Assembly (NCBI RefSeq): GCF_000372465.1
Contig: NZ_AQUZ01000066.1
Span: 1-44,575, forward strand
Origin: Kribbella catacumbae DSM 19601
GTDB lineage: Bacteria > Actinomycetota > Actinomycetes > Propionibacteriales > Kribbellaceae
Direction of reading: 5' to 3'
DNA: 44,575 bases
A program made the translations under genes and the position numbers. Positions within the stretch are counted from its first letter, which is position 1, and the number at the start of each line of letters is the position of its first letter. Positions 32,642-39,602 of the stretch are shown here, one piece after another. The notes beneath the pieces were generated by a model. The model saw nothing but the letters and a program-made list of their open reading frames with translations. It did no database searches and was not told where the DNA came from.

Positions 32642-32670
32642 TATTAAACAAAGTGTCGTCGCTTCGGCAA
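32642..32670 (-). promoter_or_regulatory. Promoter of arsR-CDF operon
   Basis: Minus-strand TTGCCG (32665-32670), 17-base spacer, TTAATA (32642-32647), then seven bases to ATG. No ribosome binding site can fit. Transcription from the start codon itself is the simplest reading. Confidence 0.6.
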
Positions 32671-32732
32671 ACCAGTTCACTGAGAGTGCGCAGTACCGCG
32701 GCGGAGGCAGCGGTGCCGAGCAGTACGGCGAA

Positions 32733-33305
32733 CTAGACGTGCAGGGTGGGCCGGTAGGTGAGTTCTTGGGTGTTGCCGTCGAGGGTTCGGCTCTCGATCA
32801 GCTCTAGGTCGAAGTCGGCTCCGCCGTGGAAGATGGGGCCTACTCCGGTTTGACCGGTGATCACGGGGAAGACGGTGAGCTGGACACGGTCGACCAGGCC
32901 GGCGGCCATCAGTGCCCGGTTCAGCGAGAGGCTTCCGTGGGAGCGCAACGGGACAGCGGACTCCTCCTTGAGCCGGGCAACAATGTCGACGGCGTCGCCG
33001 GTGACGAGGGTTGCGTCCGGCCAGTCGAGGGGGCCTTTGAGGGTGGACGACACGACGGTTGCCGGCAGGTCCCTCATGCGGGCGACCCAGGGGTCGAGCA
33101 CCTCGTCGGGGAGTGAGGCCAGCATCGCGGCGTTCGCCCGGTGGGTGTTGGCTCCGAAGACCATCCGCTGCTCCTCGGCGTACAAGGCGAGACGGCGGTC
33201 GAGCAGTTCGGGGCCTTGCTTGCCCCAGTAGCCGCCCCAGTCGCCACTGTGGGAGCCGTAGCCGTCGAGGCTGGAGAAGACGTCGAAGGTGTAGGTGGCG
33301 GTCAT
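32733..33305 (-). CDS. Dihydrofolate reductase / RibD C-terminal domain family protein
   Basis: 190 residues with 'TYTFDVFSSLDGYG' at the N-terminus, 'MVFGANTHRANA' and 'VPLRSHGSLSLNRALMAAGL' (nucleotide-binding loop), and 'TVFPVITGQ' near the end: the actinobacterial DHFR-like family that is usually not involved in folate synthesis. ATG 33305 was chosen over the longer frame because AAGGAGG lies five bases ahead. It is 89 bases downstream of the MerR gene on the same strand and could belong to the same transcript. Confidence 0.9.
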   Translation of the reverse strand: MTATYTFDVFSSLDGYGSHSGDWGGYWGKQGPELLDRRLALYAEEQRMVFGANTHRANAAMLASLPDEVLDPWVARMRDLPATVVSSTLKGPLDWPDATLVTGDAVDIVARLKEESAVPLRSHGSLSLNRALMAAGLVDRVQLTVFPVITGQTGVGPIFHGGADFDLELIESRTLDGNTQELTYRPTLHV

Positions 33306-33394
33306 GATGTCCTCCTTGAGTATGGTCGGCCCTCGTGGGCGACGCTCACTCTTGCTACGAACACCTCGGCCCCGATCCGACACCGCCTCCCGGA

Positions 33395-34183
33395 CTACTT
33401 GATCCTGTCGGCCGGTACTCGTTCGATGCGGGTCCAGCCTTTCCAGCCGCGTTGCTCCAGGATCGAGAGGACTCGCTCGGCGTGCGGTGAGGATTCGATC
33501 ATGGTCGCGTCGAGCAAGGCGACGACCTGGTCGTCCATGGTTTCGTCGCCCAGTTCGCCGGCCTTGGCGGCGCGGATCAGCAGGCGCTCCACGATGTCGG
33601 CGACCTCGACGACCCGCCGGTCGTCGACCGGAGAGTCGGCCGCGCCGCTGGCCAGGTGGTCGCTGGCCAGTCGGTAGAGCCGCACCATGTCCGGGTCGTC
33701 CAGGTCCTCGTGCTTCTTCGCCATCACAGCATCGATCTCAGCCGGAATCTGGGCGGCGACCAGGATCCAGGCGTCCCGCTCCAAAACGATGTACTGGTCC
33801 TCGACGCCGAGACCACGCAGCCGGTCGAGGTACTCCACGACGCTCGGCGGGAGCGCCAGGTGGTCTCCAGCGGCGAGCCTGGCGAGCCGTTTGCGGGTGT
33901 TCTGCAGCCGCCGGATCTCGGCGCGGAGTTCCTTGTCGATGTCCTGAATGCCATCGGTGAACTCCTCCGCGCCGGCGTCGAGGAGTTCCTGTACGCGGGC
34001 CAGCGGTACGCCGGCATCGGCCAGGGTGTGGATCTGGATGAGTCGCACGACCGCGGTGGCGCCGTAGATCCGGTACCCCGAGTGGTCGCGCTCAGGCTCC
34101 GGCAGCAGCCCGATCTGGTGGTAGTGGCGCACAGCGCGCACCGTCACCCCGGCGTACCCCGCTAGCTGGCTGATGGTGAGCAT
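33395..34183 (-). CDS. MerR-family regulator of the adjacent ABC exporter
   Basis: 262 residues. The MerR winged helix lies at 1-70 ('ISQLAGYAGVTVRAVRHYHQ', 'GYRIYGATAVVRL'), followed by a long dimerisation helix with 'DKELRAEIRRLQNTRKRLA'. A ~150-residue C-terminal domain has no Cys-rich metal site, so it likely binds an organic ligand. It follows the permease gene by 15 bases and ends the ABC operon. A spaced palindrome before the first ABC gene (35810-35830) is a candidate operator, so the exporter may be induced by the drug it removes. Confidence 0.92.
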   Translation of the reverse strand: MLTISQLAGYAGVTVRAVRHYHQIGLLPEPERDHSGYRIYGATAVVRLIQIHTLADAGVPLARVQELLDAGAEEFTDGIQDIDKELRAEIRRLQNTRKRLARLAAGDHLALPPSVVEYLDRLRGLGVEDQYIVLERDAWILVAAQIPAEIDAVMAKKHEDLDDPDMVRLYRLASDHLASGAADSPVDDRRVVEVADIVERLLIRAAKAGELGDETMDDQVVALLDATMIESSPHAERVLSILEQRGWKGWTRIERVPADRIK

Positions 34184-34198
34184 GACTCTCAGACTGCC

Positions 34199-34975
34199 TC
34201 AGGCGATCTTCCGACGATAGGCGACCATCGCGAAGACGTACGCCACGACCAGGATGCCGACGCACCAGGCGAGGGCGGTCCAGATCTCGTTGCCGACCGG
34301 CTGCTCGGTGAAGAGGGCGCGGAGCGTGTTGACGATGGAGGTCACCGGCTGGTTCTCGGCGAACCACCGCACCGGGCCAGGCATGGTCTCGGTGGGCACG
34401 AAGGCCGAGCTGAGGAACGGCAGGAAGATGAGCGGGTAGGAGAACGCGCTCGCGCCTTCCATGGTCTTCGCGGTGAGACCGGGGATGATGGCGAGCCAGG
34501 TGAGCGCCAGAGTGAACAGGAGCAGGATGCCGGCGACCGCGAGCCACGCCGGTACTCCGGCCGCCGAGCGGAAGCCCATCAGGAGAGCGACGGCCACGAC
34601 GATCACGAGCGAGATCACGTTGGCCACGAGCGAGGTCAGAACGTGGGCCCACAGCACGCCAGACCGTGCGATCGGCATGGACTGGAACCGCTCGAAGATC
34701 CCGCTCTTCATGTCCATGAACAGCCGGAACGCGGTGTAGGCGACGCCCGAGGCGATGGTGATGAGCAGGATGCCGGCCAGCATGTAGTTCAGATACGAAA
34801 CCGAGCCTGTGTTGATCGCGCCGCCGAACACGTAGACGAACATCAGCATCATCGCGATCGGCATGATCGCGGTCGTGATGATCGCGGTCGTGATGATGGT
34901 GTCGACGCTGCGCGTGACGTGGCGCATGGTCCGTCCCGTGAGGACGGCGGTGTCGCCGAAGAAATGCGTAGCCAT
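34199..34975 (-). CDS. ABC-2 type permease (DrrB-like)
   Basis: 258 residues with six TM helices. 'MRHVTRSVDTIITTAIITTAI' at the N-terminus and 'FNGW'-free C-terminal half with 'MPGPVRWFAENQPVTSIVNT' match daunorubicin-resistance DrrB and related ABC-2 permeases ('NP.T..V...R'). It lies nine bases after the ATPase gene. Together they export a hydrophobic compound, powered by ATP. Confidence 0.94.
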   Translation of the reverse strand: MATHFFGDTAVLTGRTMRHVTRSVDTIITTAIITTAIMPIAMMLMFVYVFGGAINTGSVSYLNYMLAGILLITIASGVAYTAFRLFMDMKSGIFERFQSMPIARSGVLWAHVLTSLVANVISLVIVVAVALLMGFRSAAGVPAWLAVAGILLLFTLALTWLAIIPGLTAKTMEGASAFSYPLIFLPFLSSAFVPTETMPGPVRWFAENQPVTSIVNTLRALFTEQPVGNEIWTALAWCVGILVVAYVFAMVAYRRKIA

Positions 34976-34984
34976 AGTTGTTCC

Positions 34985-35767
34985 CTACTTCCTGTTCGGC
35001 CCGGACTCGTTGCCTTCGCCAACGACCGCGAAGAAGACATCCTCGAGCGAGGGCTGCTTCTCGACGTACTCGACCTTGGCGGGCGGGAGGAGCTGCTTGA
35101 GCTCGGCGAGGGTGCCGTTCACGATGATCCGGCCCTGGTGCAGGATCGCGATCCGGTCGGCGAGCTGCTCGGCCTCCTCCAGGTACTGCGTCGTGAGCAG
35201 CACCGTCGTACCGCGTCCGGCGAGACTCCGCACGGTGTCCCACACCTCGATGCGCGCTTCGGGGTCGAGCCCGGTCGTCGGCTCGTCCAGGAAGACCACC
35301 GGCGGATCCCCGATCAGGCTCATCGCGATGTCGAGGCGACGACGCATCCCACCCGAGTACGTAGACACCTTGCGCGCACCCGCGTCGGTCAGGGAGAAAC
35401 GCTTCAGCAACTCATCCGCGATCGCGCCCGGGTCCTTGAGGTGGCGCAGTCTCGCGACCAGTACGAGGTTCTCGCGCCCGCTGAGGATCTCGTCGACGGC
35501 CGCGAACTGCCCGGTGAGGCTGAAGGACTCCCGCACGTCTGACGGTTGCGTCGCGACATCGAATCCGTTGACGACAGCCGCTCCCGCATCGGCCTTCAGG
35601 AGCGTCGCCAGGATCCGCACGACCGTGGTCTTGCCCGCTCCGTTGGAGCCGAGCAGGGCGAAGATACTGCCCGGTGCGACGTCGAAGTCCACACCGCGCA
35701 GTACCTCGAGCTTCCCGTACGCCTTCTCCAAACCCTGCACGCGAATCGCCGGCTCCGCGGCCGTCAT
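34985..35767 (-). CDS. ABC transporter ATPase (DrrA-like)
   Basis: 260 residues. Walker A 'GSNGAGKTT', signature 'YSGGMRRRLDIAM', Walker B 'VVFLDEPTTGLDP', H-loop 'LLTTQYLEEAEQLAD'. The C-terminal region has 'PSLEDVFFAVVGE', the LDDVF-like tail motif of DrrA ATPases needed for pairing with DrrB. First gene of a three-gene operon with permease and MerR regulator. Confidence 0.96.
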   Translation of the reverse strand: MTAAEPAIRVQGLEKAYGKLEVLRGVDFDVAPGSIFALLGSNGAGKTTVVRILATLLKADAGAAVVNGFDVATQPSDVRESFSLTGQFAAVDEILSGRENLVLVARLRHLKDPGAIADELLKRFSLTDAGARKVSTYSGGMRRRLDIAMSLIGDPPVVFLDEPTTGLDPEARIEVWDTVRSLAGRGTTVLLTTQYLEEAEQLADRIAILHQGRIIVNGTLAELKQLLPPAKVEYVEKQPSLEDVFFAVVGEGNESGPNRK

Positions 35768-35809
35768 GAGCGATTCCAGTCATCTACCAAGAAGTTCATG
35801 CCCCAAGGG

Positions 35810-35830
35810 TTGACGTTACGTCAGGGTCAA
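35810..35830. promoter_or_regulatory. Candidate MerR operator before the DrrAB-like operon
   Basis: TGACGT-T-ACGTCA (35811-35823) nested in TTGAC...GTCAA (35810-35830), 43 bp upstream of the ATPase start. Minus-strand TTGACC within it could be the -35 box. Nested dyads over a -35/-10 spacer are typical of MerR promoters. The -10 box was not clear. Confidence 0.5.
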
Positions 35831-35952
35831 GCCGTCGTCCTGCGTAGTGCTTGCGCCGGCGGGGTACCGGTGGTGTGCGCCGTCCGGTTGGCGGCTCGCG
35901 GAGCTGTTTCCGGCCGGGGCACCTATTCACCTGTACGAGGGAAGTGGTGAAG

Positions 35953-36444
35953 ATGACCAGCCACGCTGCGCACAGCAGGACGATGAGGATGGCAAGCCCG
36001 GTGCAGACCGTGGCCACTGTGATAGGTGCAGGATTCCTGGTATTCGGGATCCTGGGGTTTGTTCCCGGTATCACGACCGGCTACGACACCATGACGTTTG
36101 CCGGGCACGAATCCGAAGCGATGCTGCTCGGCGCGTTCCAGGTGTCGGTGCTGCACAACGCCGTACACCTGCTGTTCGGTGTCGCGGGCCTCGTGCTCGC
36201 GCGGACGGCGACGGCGGCCCGCGGGTACCTGATCGGCGGCGGGATCATTTACCTGGCGTTGTGGATCTACGGCGCGATCATCGACCACGACAGTACTGCG
36301 AACTTCGTTCCGGTCAACATGGCCGACCAGTGGCTGCATCTGGGCCTTGCCGCGGGCATGGTGCTGCTCGGCATCGCCCTCGGGACCCGCTCGACAAAGA
36401 CGGTCTCCGACCCAGACGAACCGGGGCCGGGCCCGATCATCTGA
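35953..36444 (+). CDS. DUF4383 membrane protein
   Basis: 163 residues with four TM helices. The pattern 'GFLVFGILGFVPGIT', 'QVSVLHNAVHLLFGVAGL', 'FVPVNMADQWLHLGLAAGMV' is the DUF4383 family, found in actinobacteria. ATG 35953 was chosen, with GAGGGAAG upstream; a GTG two codons earlier is possible. First of three closely spaced genes that lead toward the arsenic locus. Function unknown. Confidence 0.88.
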   Translation: MTSHAAHSRTMRMASPVQTVATVIGAGFLVFGILGFVPGITTGYDTMTFAGHESEAMLLGAFQVSVLHNAVHLLFGVAGLVLARTATAARGYLIGGGIIYLALWIYGAIIDHDSTANFVPVNMADQWLHLGLAAGMVLLGIALGTRSTKTVSDPDEPGPGPII

Positions 36445-36459
36445 CCTAGGGAGAACACG

Positions 36460-36696
36460 ATGGCAACGTGTGAGGTCTGCAGCAACGAGTACGACGCTGC
36501 CTTCACCGTGATCCTCGCGGACGGGAGTTCGCACGTCTTCGACAGCCTCGAGTGCGCGGCCCACGGGATCGCCCCGACCTGCGCGCACTGCGGTTGCCGG
36601 GTGCTCGGTCACGGCATCCAGGAGGACACCGCGATCTACTGCTGCGCTCATTGCGCCCAGCTAGCCGGCGTAGACGGCGTCCGCGACCGCGTCTGA
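36460..36696 (+). CDS. Small Cys-rich zinc-ribbon / metallothionein-like protein
   Basis: 78 residues with nine Cys: 'CEVC' at the start, one Cys in 'LECAAHG', 'CAHCGCRVLGHG' and 'CCAHCAQ'. With several His this could hold two zinc sites or act as a metal buffer. Close relatives in actinobacteria are called hypothetical or prokaryotic metallothionein-like. TAGGGAG precedes ATG 36460 well, 15 bases after the DUF4383 stop. Its position just before a metal/arsenic locus fits a metal-stress role, by inference. Confidence 0.85.
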   Translation: MATCEVCSNEYDAAFTVILADGSSHVFDSLECAAHGIAPTCAHCGCRVLGHGIQEDTAIYCCAHCAQLAGVDGVRDRV

Positions 36697-36727
36697 CGGC
36701 GGGCACATTCTCTCGGAGGAGGTCGCG

Positions 36728-37021
36728 ATGATTGATCCGTGGAGCTACCCACAGGACCGGTACTACTACAACTGGTGGGAAGGTCCGGTACCGCCGGGTC
36801 ATCCCAGCGATCGTGAGATCAAGTCGACCGTGGTGAAGCGGCTGAAGGAGAACCCGCACACCAAGGACGACGACATCCAGGTCGATGTCAAGCAGTCCGT
36901 GGTGATCCTCGGCGGCGAGGTGTCGTCCTGGCTGGCCAAGCGGGCGGCCGGCGACGATGCCTGGGACACCGTCGGCGTCGTTGACGTCAGCAACCAACTG
37001 AAGCCCCGCCAACCCGCCTGA
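36728..37021 (+). CDS. BON-domain protein
   Basis: 97 residues. 'DREIKSTVVKRLKENPHTKD', 'IQVDVKQSVVILGGEVSSWL' and 'AWDTVGVVDVSNQL' form a single alpha-beta-beta-alpha-beta BON domain. The N-terminal ~25 residues are Tyr/Trp/Pro-rich ('DRYYYNWWEGP'). No signal peptide. Cytoplasmic single-BON proteins are common stress-related proteins in actinobacteria. GGAGGAGG lies just before the ATG. 31 bases after the zinc-ribbon gene, likely the same transcript. Confidence 0.88.
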   Translation: MIDPWSYPQDRYYYNWWEGPVPPGHPSDREIKSTVVKRLKENPHTKDDDIQVDVKQSVVILGGEVSSWLAKRAAGDDAWDTVGVVDVSNQLKPRQPA

Positions 37022-37041
37022 CCGAACGCGACCCGTTCGGC

Positions 37042-37094
37042 TTGACATTGTGCCGTTCGCTCAGTGAATATTGAGTCAATGAGTGCTGAGCGAA
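37042..37094 (+). promoter_or_regulatory. Promoter/operator of the arsenic operon
   Basis: TTGACA (37042-37047), 17 bases, TGAATA (37065-37070). Inverted repeat TTCGCTCA (37056-37063) / TGAGCGAA (37087-37094), with an inner TTGAGTCAA (37071-37079). The dyad spans the -10 box and start codon, as expected for an ArsR autorepressor. ATG 37079 lies eight bases past the -10 box, so the message is probably leaderless. Confidence 0.65.
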
Positions 37095-37780
37095 TGGCCA
37101 TAGCTGATCGGGCCCGGATTCACGCGGCGCTTGGTGATCCCGCGCGGCTGGCGATTGTGGACACCCTGGTCGCGGGAGATGCCGCGCCGGGGGAGCTCGG
37201 GATGGTGCTGGAGATGCCTACCAATCTCATCGCCCATCATCTGAAGGTTCTGGAGGATGCCGGGCTGGTCATCCGGTCGCGGTCCGAAGGGGATCGCCGC
37301 CGTACCTACGTGCGGTTGGCGACCGAGGTTCTGGCGTCGGTCGTCACGCCGTCGTTGACCGAGGCTCCTCGAGTGGTGTTCGTGTGTACGCAGAACTCGG
37401 CCCGCTCCCAGCTGGCCGCTTCGATCTGGTCGCGGCGCAGCCACATCCCCGCGCTGTCGGCCGGCACCCAGCCCGCGGCAAAACCGCACCCGCGAGCAGT
37501 ACGGGTCGCTCGTAAGCACGGACTGGATCCCGCCGCCTGGCGCACAAGCCACGTGGACGACGTCGTGGAGCGCGAGGACCTGATAGTCGCGGTGTGCGAC
37601 GTCGCCTACGAGCACCTCCCGGCCGATGCGCGGCCGCGGCTGCACTGGTCAGTGCCCGATCCCGCGGCTGTCGACAACGACGCGGCCTTCGAGGCTGCCT
37701 ACAGCGAGCTCACCGACCGCATCGACCGGCTGGCGACCGTCCTGTCGTCGGCGTCGAGCACGACCAGGCGCGGCCGATGA
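37079..37780 (+). CDS. ArsR repressor fused to a low-molecular-weight phosphatase-type arsenate reductase
   Basis: 233 residues. Residues 1-85 are an ArsR winged helix ('IHAALGDPARLAIVDTLVAG', 'NLIAHHLKVLEDAGLV'). Residues ~98-225 are an LMW-PTP fold with the P-loop 'CTQNSARS' (C-x5-R-S) and the general-acid Asp in 'HWSVPDP'. A fused regulator-reductase makes its own arsenite signal from arsenate, or may be a phosphatase-like sensor. ATG 37079 fits the leaderless promoter; another ATG lies five codons on. It overlaps the aquaporin gene by ATGA. Confidence 0.9.
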   Translation: MSAERMAIADRARIHAALGDPARLAIVDTLVAGDAAPGELGMVLEMPTNLIAHHLKVLEDAGLVIRSRSEGDRRRTYVRLATEVLASVVTPSLTEAPRVVFVCTQNSARSQLAASIWSRRSHIPALSAGTQPAAKPHPRAVRVARKHGLDPAAWRTSHVDDVVEREDLIVAVCDVAYEHLPADARPRLHWSVPDPAAVDNDAAFEAAYSELTDRIDRLATVLSSASSTTRRGR

Positions 37781-38511
37781 GTAGCGTTGTGCCGCTATGG
37801 CGACGAGCGGTCGCCGAGGCCGTCGGTACGGGGCTGCTGGTCACCGTCGTCGTGGGATCAGGGATCGCGGCCTCGGCCTTGTCGCCCGATGACGTCGGCC
37901 TGCAGTTGCTGGAGAACGCGTTCGCGACTGCACTAGGACTCGCAGTACTGATCCTGATGTTGGGGCCCGTGTCCGGCGCGCACTTCAACCCGGTCGTCTC
38001 GGCTGTCGACTGGTGGCTCGGGCGTCGGGCCGGCGCTGGCCTGACGCTGCGCGAGCTGGCGGCGTACATCCCGGCGCAGATTTCCGGTGCCATTGTGGGC
38101 GCCGTGCTCGCCAACCTCATGTACGCGAAAGCCGCCGTGTCCTGGGCGACCACCGACCGCAGTACCGGGCCTTTGTGGCTGGGCGAGGTGGTCGCGACCG
38201 CCGGACTCGTCGTGCTGATCTTCGCGCTGGCTTCGTCCGGTCGTGCCGCGCTGGCACCCGTTGCCGTCGGCGCCTATATCGGCTCGGCGTACTGGTTCAC
38301 CTCATCGACCTCGTTCGCCAACCCTGCCGTGAGTATCGGCCGCGCGTTCAGCGACACCTTCGCCGGGATCGCGCCCGGATCCCTGCCTGGCTTCATCATT
38401 GCGCAGTTGATCGGTGCCGTCGTCGGAGTCGGGCTGCTCGCTGTTTTGTACCCCGAGGCGGCGCGGGCCGCCGACGAGATCGTCATCCCAACCTCCGGAG
38501 TAGCCAAGTGA
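37777..38511 (+). CDS. Aquaporin/MIP-family channel, arsenite efflux type (AqpS-like)
   Basis: 244 residues with six TM helices. Two half-helix motifs are present, 'GAHFNPVVS' (NPV, variant of NPA) and 'FANPAVSIGRAF' (NPA with selectivity Arg). In several bacteria an aquaglyceroporin next to arsR and arsC lets arsenite flow out downhill after arsenate reduction, and this gene sits exactly between the ArsR-ArsC fusion and arsC with four-base overlaps on both sides. Small neutral solutes are also possible cargo. Confidence 0.92.
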   Translation: MSSVVPLWRRAVAEAVGTGLLVTVVVGSGIAASALSPDDVGLQLLENAFATALGLAVLILMLGPVSGAHFNPVVSAVDWWLGRRAGAGLTLRELAAYIPAQISGAIVGAVLANLMYAKAAVSWATTDRSTGPLWLGEVVATAGLVVLIFALASSGRAALAPVAVGAYIGSAYWFTSSTSFANPAVSIGRAFSDTFAGIAPGSLPGFIIAQLIGAVVGVGLLAVLYPEAARAADEIVIPTSGVAK

Positions 38512-38909
38512 GCAAGCCTGTCGTCCTGTTCGTCTGCGTCCACAACGCGGGCCGTTCCCAGATGGCCGCCGGCTGGCTTCGCCACCTGGCCGGCGACACT
38601 GTCGAGGTCCGTTCGGCCGGCTCGGCGCCTCGCGACCAGATCAACCCGACCGCTGTCGAGGCGATGCGCGAAGTCGGCATCGACATCACCGGCGCCATCC
38701 CGCAGTTGCTCGAGTACGACACCGCCCGTACCAGCGACGTCATCGTCACGATGGGCTGTGGGGATGCCTGCCCGGTCTTCCCCGGCAAGCGCTACGAGGA
38801 CTGGGTACTCACAGACCCCGCAGGGCAGCCGATCGAGGTCGTCCGCCAGGTCCGCGACGAAATCCGCGCCCGCGTCGAGAAACTCGTCGGCGAGCTACGG
38901 ATCGCCTGA
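38508..38909 (+). CDS. arsC: Arsenate reductase, LMW-PTP fold
   Basis: 133 residues from GTG 38508 (GTGA overlap with the channel gene). P-loop 'CVHNAGRSQMAAG' (C-x5-R-S) at the N-terminus, followed by 'GSAPRDQINPTAVEAMREVG' and the second Cys pair in 'MGCGDACPVFPG', the redox Cys residues used in thioredoxin- or mycothiol-linked arsenate reductases. It reduces arsenate to arsenite for export by the upstream channel. It is a second reductase besides the fusion protein. Confidence 0.95.
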   Translation: MSKPVVLFVCVHNAGRSQMAAGWLRHLAGDTVEVRSAGSAPRDQINPTAVEAMREVGIDITGAIPQLLEYDTARTSDVIVTMGCGDACPVFPGKRYEDWVLTDPAGQPIEVVRQVRDEIRARVEKLVGELRIA

Positions 38910-38958
38910 CGCCAGACGTGCCGAACCCACCACTCGTGGGCTCGCGCCCAGAACGGCG

Positions 38959-38988
38959 ACCTCGGACAAGGTGTGCGGTGTCCGAGGT
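38959..38988. terminator. Hairpin after arsC
   Basis: Arms ACCTCGGACA / TGTCCGAGGT with a ten-base loop, 50 bases after the arsC stop. A shorter hairpin CCCAC-N5-GTGGG precedes it. Confidence 0.55.
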
Positions 38989-38990
38989 AA

Positions 38991-39037
38991 CCGCTTGGGG
39001 TCCGAGCCCACCACTGGTGGGCTCGGACCCCAAGCGG
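38991..39037. repeat. 47-bp near-perfect palindrome between convergent arsenic genes
   Basis: Two 23-bp arms (38991-39013 and 39015-39037) are exact reverse complements around one central base. Core: GGGTCCGAGCCCACCA on the left. The inner part echoes the CCCACCACT-GTGGGCTCG stretch at about 38929-38946, so the region holds diverged repeats of one hairpin unit. It could be a bidirectional terminator or a REP-like element; length far exceeds a typical terminator. Confidence 0.75.
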
Positions 39038-39129
39038 CTGGTGCGTGTCGAGCGCGCGTTGGGGGAGGAGCGGGCCGGGGGCACCGATGACCGGCGCGCG
39101 TAACTGGCGGGGTGGTGCCACGATCGGGC

Positions 39130-39501
39130 TCAGCTGGCTGTGCCAGTGCGGGTGGCGGCGGGGGCCGACAGAAGCGTGGAGAGCCACTCGAGGCGTTCGG
39201 GCAGCGGCCAGTAGTAGACCCAGGTGCCGCGGCGTTGGCAGTCGACCAGGCCGGCTTCGCGGAGTACCCGCAGGTGGTGGGAGATCGTCGGACCGCTGAC
39301 GTCGAACAGCGGAGTGATGTCGCAGACGCAGACCTCGTCGCCGGCCGAGGCGATGACCGACATCAGCCGCAGCCGGACCGGGTCCGCCAGTGCCTTGAAG
39401 ACCGTCGCGCCCTCGCTCGCGGCTGCCGGGTCCAGCGCGGCGTCGGAGATCGGCGTACAGCAGCCACCGCTGAGCTCGAGGACGATCTTCTGTTTCGACA
39501 T
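39130..39501 (-). CDS. arsR: ArsR-family arsenic-responsive repressor
   Basis: 123 residues. The As(III)-sensing box 'EVCVCDITPLF' (C-x-C in the DNA-binding helix region) is classical; an additional Cys pair is near the N-terminus ('GGCCTP'). Recognition helix 'SGPTISHHLRVLREAGLV'. The start ATG 39501 lies six bases from a good -10 box, so leaderless. It is divergent from the flavin monooxygenase gene and convergent with arsC, so it likely controls the second half of the arsenic locus. Confidence 0.93.
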   Translation of the reverse strand: MSKQKIVLELSGGCCTPISDAALDPAAASEGATVFKALADPVRLRLMSVIASAGDEVCVCDITPLFDVSGPTISHHLRVLREAGLVDCQRRGTWVYYWPLPERLEWLSTLLSAPAATRTGTAS

Positions 39502-39507
39502 GCGTCT

Positions 39508-39556
39508 ATCTTGACTCTTGTCGAATCAGGATGCAAGCTGGGCATCGCTGATTCGA
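39508..39556. promoter_or_regulatory. Divergent arsR / monooxygenase promoter-operator
   Basis: Minus-strand TTGCAT (39531-39536), 17 bases, CAAGAT (39508-39513). Inverted repeat TCGAATCA (39521-39528) / TGATTCGA (39549-39556) overlaps the promoter, consistent with ArsR repression of both genes. Confidence 0.55.
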
Positions 39557-39602
39557 TGACTGTCGATGCAGCCAGATCCTTTGCAACCCTTGGAGAGCTC
39601 CG

